DNA from: Pterobdella sp. o SKG-2022
Lineage: Eukaryota > Annelida > Clitellata > Hirudinida > Piscicolidae
Reading direction: 5' to 3'
NCBI GenBank assembly: GCA_964035795.1
Contig: OZ038322.1
Coordinates: forward strand, 8,185,345 to 8,249,344
DNA length: 64,000 bases
Of this stretch, positions 47,988 through 64,000 are shown in pieces. Position numbers and translations under genes: made by a program. Under the pieces are notes generated by a model, which did not search any database, had not been told where the DNA came from, and saw only the letters and a list, made by a program, of their open reading frames with translations. Position 1 is the first letter of the stretch. Each line of letters starts with the position of its first letter.

Positions 47988-50900
47988 AAATTTAGCGATA
48001 ATAAATGCGACGGAAGCACTACAAAGCATAGAGCAGTCGAAAAACTAATAATGATGTGAATGCTTTTGGGAATACACGGACGGAAAAAAATATTCAGTCA
48101 CCATTAATTAAGTGAAGTTTTACAGGATACTTTTGAGCAATAGAACTTCAAACACTCACAATTTTATCTAAAAGTAGTTTTGTTTCATCATTTTATTGTT
48201 AAACAACAACGAAAAGCCATACACAGTGTTAATAAACTCAGGGGTTAGAGCACGCAGTGATTTCTCAAAGGCGAAAAGATTAACTTTCCAAATGTAATAG
48301 ACGAAATTTGATTGAAATTTTCATAGCTAGCAGCATGTAAACCAATCAGCTTTTATTGTAACCAAGATGAAGTTATAATAAGGTTCTCATTACTTTAGAA
48401 TCAACAGGTTACCAATAAAGTCACTTAAATTTCAAATGAGAAACATTTTCGAATATTGTTTATTGGAATAATAATAAAAATTTCATATTTTAATTCAATA
48501 AAAAAATAAATAAATGAATTTAAAAAATCATAATAATATTGTTACTATTTTAATTTCTGCTACAAAAAGGAAGGAATATAATTTTGTTCCGTTATAGTGT
48601 CACTATTTTTCTACAATCTTTCTCAAAACTACTGACAAGTATCAAGAATGCTCATTACGGAAGAATGATAGAAAAAGATAGGAAAATTTTCACAGAATTA
48701 GCTGTTAAACCACAAAATTTTATTTCCAGTGATTTTTTTAATCATCTTCTCAAAGGTAGAGGAACATATTTATTTTACTCCAAACCATTGCAAAACTTTG
48801 CATTGAACTGTTTAGAAAGAACCGAGTGAATAGTATTGAGTCTATCTTTACTAAGGAAACTTCTGTAAAGCTTAACTTTAAACAACGCCATTTAAATAAA
48901 GGTTTTTTAAGCAGAAAGAGCTAATTGTGTAGAATTTGTTTAGGATTTGCCCTAATCAACCGTTAAGTATTTTCTATTAGCTCGCATATATTTCCATGAG
49001 TTTTTGAATAATAAAGTTATAGCGGGCTAAAAATATAACACAAAAATTCATTAAGAAGCTTCAGAGTTATAAGAAATTCATTATTACCTGATGATGGTTT
49101 TATAATGAATCTAAAGATTCGTAATGGATTTCTGTTCACATTTGTGTTATATATTAACCACTTTGTTCTTAAATCATGTAAAGTTATAAAATTATTTGAT
49201 GCCCATCCCTTGATTATAGCACATGACGGGATAAAGAAATATAATGGTTATATCAATCATTATGAAAGATGAGCTGCTAAGCTTATCAAGACCGTCTTAT
49301 CGGATAAATGATTTTAATTAAGATAATTTCTTTAGTAATAAGACAGGTTCATTCTCGCGTTTTGTATATGTTTTGACTGAAGAGTTATGAACGGTTTTAT
49401 CAGCGTTTTATGGTTTCACTACTTTTTGATAAATACTCGATGTTTGGCGTTTTGATAAACAGATATTTTGTGTATTTCATGGAAATTTTTTAGAATTACA
49501 TCAAATATTACATCTTTGAAAATTTTTACTTTTATTTTAACTTAAAAAATTTCACATATGTTAATTTCATCAATAAAGCGTTAAAATACTTGAAAATAAT
49601 TCTCAAAATTCATATTTTTATAGTTCATTTTCAGTGGAGATTTTTGTATTTGTAGATATAAAACGAGCGTATTCTCTCAATTATGTAGTTTTGTGGTCAC
49701 TTTTTAACTTTTTAATGCATGCAATCTTTTAAAAAAATCTACTATTTCATGAACGGCACGAAAAAATGTACATAATCACGAAATAAACTACTTTCAAACA
49801 GCATATAGTGCTGAATAGCTTTTTAACTTTCTTTCAACTTTTATGCACATTTCGTTAGAAGTTAATTGCGAAAGGAGGTTGATACTATCTAAAATGAATG
49901 TGGTTGGTCTATTAATAGTTAATTTCATTTGAAACAATGCAATCGAAGTGGCTGATCGAAGCGCCTTTTAAGAGTTTTTGAGTTCATTTTGGTTATAAAA
50001 AGTTTGTACAACTGTAGTATCAAAGCATTCTGGAATATTTGAGAATAATTATTCATTCAATAATTTTAAACAACTTTTTTAGAGTTTCTAATCAGCGCGT
50101 TTAGATATTATTGATATATTTTTCTGTCCATTTCTGTAATGAATAAGCTTGTAATTATTGGGAAAATCATCTGTTTTTATGAAAATGAAGGTATGACTTC
50201 ATTTAAATTATGAGTTATACTCGCCGTTTGTTATATATATAATATAGAATGTATATTTCACTTTTATAAGCCTTGGTGATTAGCTAAGCCATTAATCTGT
50301 ATTATTTCAGATTAAAACTTTATCATTTTCACCCGATAATTTGAAAACTAAGCATTGAATTTTATAAAAAAATTTGAATGTTATAACTTGAAAATTATTA
50401 AACTTAATGTATTGTAATATTTTTCATTGAAAGCTAATTGATATGATTATTTTTATTAAATATAAGCACCACTGCTGCTAACACTGTACTTTTCTTCTAT
50501 TCTTCAATTTTTTCAGAATTTTGATTTCAATAAAAACTGAAAAATACTTTGTTTTCACAAGAAAGTTTCGTCAATTTGAAATTTTTGATCATTCCTAGAG
50601 ATGAAGCTTGCGAACCCTAGCGGATAAAATAAAATTATGTTCATAAAAAGTTTGAAAATATTCAGAAGTTTTAATGTTTTATATAAATAAATCAATTTTG
50701 AAAATTTTTTGGAAAAAATTGAAAGAAAAAGTTTTTTTGAGTTTTTGAAATCGTTGTTAAACTGCACTACATATAAAACACCAATAGTTTGCAAAATAAA
50801 AAGATGTAAGCATATATAAAATAACGAAATATATGAGCAAAATCTCATAGCTTTCAATCGTATCATTCTTTTCGTATATGTTTGTTGAGTTTTAGTTAGC

Positions 50901-53682
50901 AATGTTTATTGATGCTGTTTTGCGTTTTCAGTCATTTTTTTTTTTTCGTTTTTTTTTTTTTGTTTTCAGCATATTTTTTTTTGCTTTTAACCCATGAATC
51001 TACTATATTGTTTTTATCATTATTATCAAAATTTTCAGCTTTATATATGCTTCTTCTACTTCTATCTCTATCTCACTCATCGCCTCCTTCCACTCCTTTT
51101 TACCCACATCTTTTCAACTAAAGCCCATGTACACAAACCGACTTGTTTGGCTTACCTCATTAAGAGAAAATTCATTCACACAAAAGTTGATCAAAATTCA
51201 AAATAAATTACTGCAGTTTAGTTGAAAAGTTTTTGGTTGGTTCAAGGAGGAAATCTAAAAATACTGGATAACTTTTCTATAGGTAGGTTTACATAAGCAA
51301 CGCTTGTTTTCGAAAAATTTTTGCTTCTCATAAGTATATTTTTAACATAATAAGCATTTCATGTTTCTATATTCTCATTGCATAGCTTATAGATAATTTT
51401 TTTAAATTTAAAATAGTTTGTCAGTTCATATTTTTTAGCATAGTTTCAATTGAGTCGCAGGCAACATTTTTTTGAGTTTCCAAATCTACTTTTGAAATTT
51501 CTTAAAATTTTATGCTAATAATTCAGAGATTTTAATCTTTATGATAAAAACTCATAACACAATATAACGTGTACAATTAGTTAAAGGTTATAGCACAATA
51601 TATTTTTAATATGGAAAGTGATGGAGGGTATTTTAGATTCAATGGTAATTAGGTAATGTTAAAATGTTAATTCATTCACATTTTTGCTTCAACCCTACAT
51701 TGAAAAAATTTCAAAACTGCAAGAATTTTTTGTCAAGCTTTTCTTCAAACTATGTTCTTGTCTGAATCTATCATATTATATCTAAGTACTTTGAGAAGTT
51801 TTTATTATAATATCAAAAAAGCTAACTGCATTAAATAAATCACAGTTTAATGTTTTTTCAAGATTTTGGTGACGACTGAAGGTAACTTATAAGCGAAATG
51901 ACTGTATATAAAAGTCATTAAAAATTCTAAATCTTTTGAAGTGGGTAAGATAACATAACAATAAACATTAGCAGAAAACATAACTTTAAAAGAGGTTAAT
52001 TATAATTATAGGGAAGGCTGTTTATAGGAGACGTGCGTTGTTCAACATCAGACTAAAACGAAAACATTGAAAAGTTAATATGAGCAACTAAAATCTCACT
52101 TCTACGTGTTGTCTGTTATTTTTCTCAAATTTTTTGCTTCAGTTAAATTATTATTCAATTTTTTCAACGTTTGTTTCATTTTTGTATCGTGTATACTCAA
52201 CATTTAGTTTTGTATACCAATTATTAACCTAAATTTCATGAATTATTACGAATTAAATAATTTTTTTAAACCTATTTTATTCCAGAATCTAACAAGCATA
52301 TCGATAAAAATAGCATTTTTATCCAATGAAAGAAAAAATAAGGGTGAACAGCTTGAATTTTTATCATCAGTATACATAATGATTTAAAAATAATCCTTCA
52401 AAATACAAGGTGTTTTTAGTAGATGAGCTTATAATTATCTTAATATTTATGCAAACACTAATAAAAATTTGCAAAACTACAATTTTAAAATAAAATTTTC
52501 TTTTTTTTCATTGCCAGTCAAAGTGTATTTAGTTTTCAAGTCAATAAGTGTGTTGACTAAAAAATTGAGACAATTTACTGTATATATATAAAGAACAAGT
52601 CATCTTGAAATAAAAGATACTAAAGCATTTTCCCATTTAATATTTTTATACTCCTTAATCGCTTTTAACTCATTCAATTTATTCCATTTCACAGTGGATG
52701 GAAACAATTTATTAACCCAAGAAAAACAAGAGTTATAACTACGAAAAATAATATTTCGAAACCCCTCCCTGCTTCTAACATCGGAGCAACTTCCCAATCA
52801 AGTATCACTAAACAAGAACACCTTAAGTTGTTAAATAAACGAAATGCCGCAAAAATCTGCGTAGTGCAAAATAATAATTGGATGAAGCTAATTGAAATTG
52901 TATAAACATGAAAAAAATTCATCAAAAATGCTGATACAAGGGAGATGTTATGAGGCAAACAAGAGTTTCGACTCGTAAACGTAAAAAACAAAGCCTATAT
53001 ATTTATTTCCAAATTCGAAAACTCCTATAGGAGAGCATCATAATAGAAAATTATCAAAACAATTTTGAAGATTTACCCCTAAAGAGCATCATCGCAGTTT
53101 AATTTATTTCATCTTATAACTTATCTTTTTCCAAATTATTTATCTGATAAACAAAAAAATATTCAGCTTATTAGCATAAAATTTCAATCGGTTGCTCAAA
53201 ACAACTTGAAAACTTATAAATAATTTGAAAAAATAACAAATTTTGCAAGAAATTTTTGGAATAGATTAAAAATAATACATGGATGAAACATAGAGAAATG
53301 TAATTATGGAAAGATTGTTAACAAGTGATACAACTCTAGCATCTCGAACAAGCGTGCTGAAACTCGCTAAGGAAGTACAACATAAAATCTTCAAATAAAG
53401 TTTTGATAACAAAACAAAAATTCTTTAAATTATTTCTCCGAGTAAACTTTGAAAATCTTTTGAAGTTCAGCCATCAATTTAAAGTATTTCGAGTAATATA
53501 TTACCAAAAATCCCTAAACCTTCTGATCCACATTCTATCCAAAACGTCTGAGACAGCAAATCGTTTATCCTGTTGAAATATTTCCCCTTTTTTTCATTCA
53601 TACTTTAAACCTTTCATTCTTAAAATTCTTCTCCAAAACAACCCCTCCAAACACCGAAAGAAACATTCAACAAAACTCCACA
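47988..53682. other. Intergenic region between HVCN1 and slo
   Basis: This is 5.7 kb of AT-rich sequence without a supported gene. A T-rich tract lies at about 50930-50985. One 81-residue plus-strand frame (48584-48829) is listed separately. The slo promoter and any 5'UTR exon must lie here but could not be located. Confidence 0.5.
48584..48829 (+). CDS. Unrecognised 81-residue open frame
   Basis: The frame opens with the non-ATG codon TTG and ends in TGA. Its residue mix is less skewed than most chance frames in this AT-rich DNA (SFSKLLTSIKNAHYGRMIEK near the start, ending NCLERTE). It has no recognised domain, no clear partner exon and no homology that I can name. It may be a chance frame, a 3'UTR frame of HVCN1 or a remnant. 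Confidence 0.15.
   Translation: MFRYSVTIFLQSFSKLLTSIKNAHYGRMIEKDRKIFTELAVKPQNFISSDFFNHLLKGRGTYLFYSKPLQNFALNCLERTE

Positions 53683-64000
<10,318 letters not shown>

Noticed and set aside
47315..48029. Minus-strand Phe/Leu-rich frames that resemble membrane proteins
   Set aside because: They are antisense to the last HVCN1 exon, and the hydrophobicity comes from the complement of Lys- and Asn-rich codons.
50909..51206. Overlapping 70-residue Phe/Leu/Tyr-rich plus-strand frames
   Set aside because: They come from a T-rich tract and show no domain or splice context.

Overview
This is an AT-rich invertebrate (metazoan) nuclear genomic window. The genes are intron-rich, have GT-AG introns and sit among large AT-rich introns and degraded repeats. 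The phylum cannot be fixed from the sequence. Four open translation starts lie only 2-23 bases after a 3' splice-acceptor-like site, which would suit a spliced-leader trans-splicing lineage such as flatworms, cnidarians, tunicates or rotifers, but this is only a hint. All gene models below were assembled by hand: each exon was chosen by protein homology and accepted only if its reading phase matched both neighbours.

Layout. (1) 576-9984, plus strand: 26 exons encode a ~1011-residue type I membrane protein with a signal peptide, about twelve antistasin-like domains alternating with small Cys-rich modules, one Kunitz domain with P1 Arg, a transmembrane helix and a short tail. (2) 10466-~17188, minus strand, convergent with gene 1: TYW4/LCMT2, a SAM-dependent carboxyl methyltransferase domain followed by kelch repeats, acting in wybutosine synthesis on tRNA-Phe. 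A decayed non-LTR retrotransposon sits antisense in one of its introns. (3) 17.2-20.4 kb: spacer between divergent genes, with a second, more decayed copy of the same retroelement. (4) 20430-47987, plus strand: a voltage-gated proton channel (Hv1/HVCN1) spread over 27.5 kb, with an unusual voltage sensor and a ~500-residue Gln/Asn/Lys/Ser-rich tail. Between its S1 and S2 exons lie two more same-strand coding exons (28760-30887, about 680 residues). They either form a giant S1-S2 loop or a nested separate gene. (5) 48.0-53.7 kb: intergenic. (6) 53683 to the window end, plus strand: the large-conductance calcium-activated K+ channel alpha subunit (slo/BK), 25 exons, continuing past the end.

Repeats include two copies of a tRNA-derived SINE ending in (ACATT)n, a TA-flanked pogo/Tigger-like MITE, an AAGCTT-core terminal-inverted-repeat family, a 192-bp near-perfect foldback, and simple repeats.

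The proton channel and the BK channel are same-strand neighbours about 5.7 kb apart. Both are voltage sensors, but the sequence shows no direct functional link. The strongest novelty candidates are the proton channel with its ~680-residue in-phase S1-S2 insertion and altered gating residues, and the transmembrane antistasin/Kunitz protein with its alternating two-exon architecture and a possible soluble isoform.
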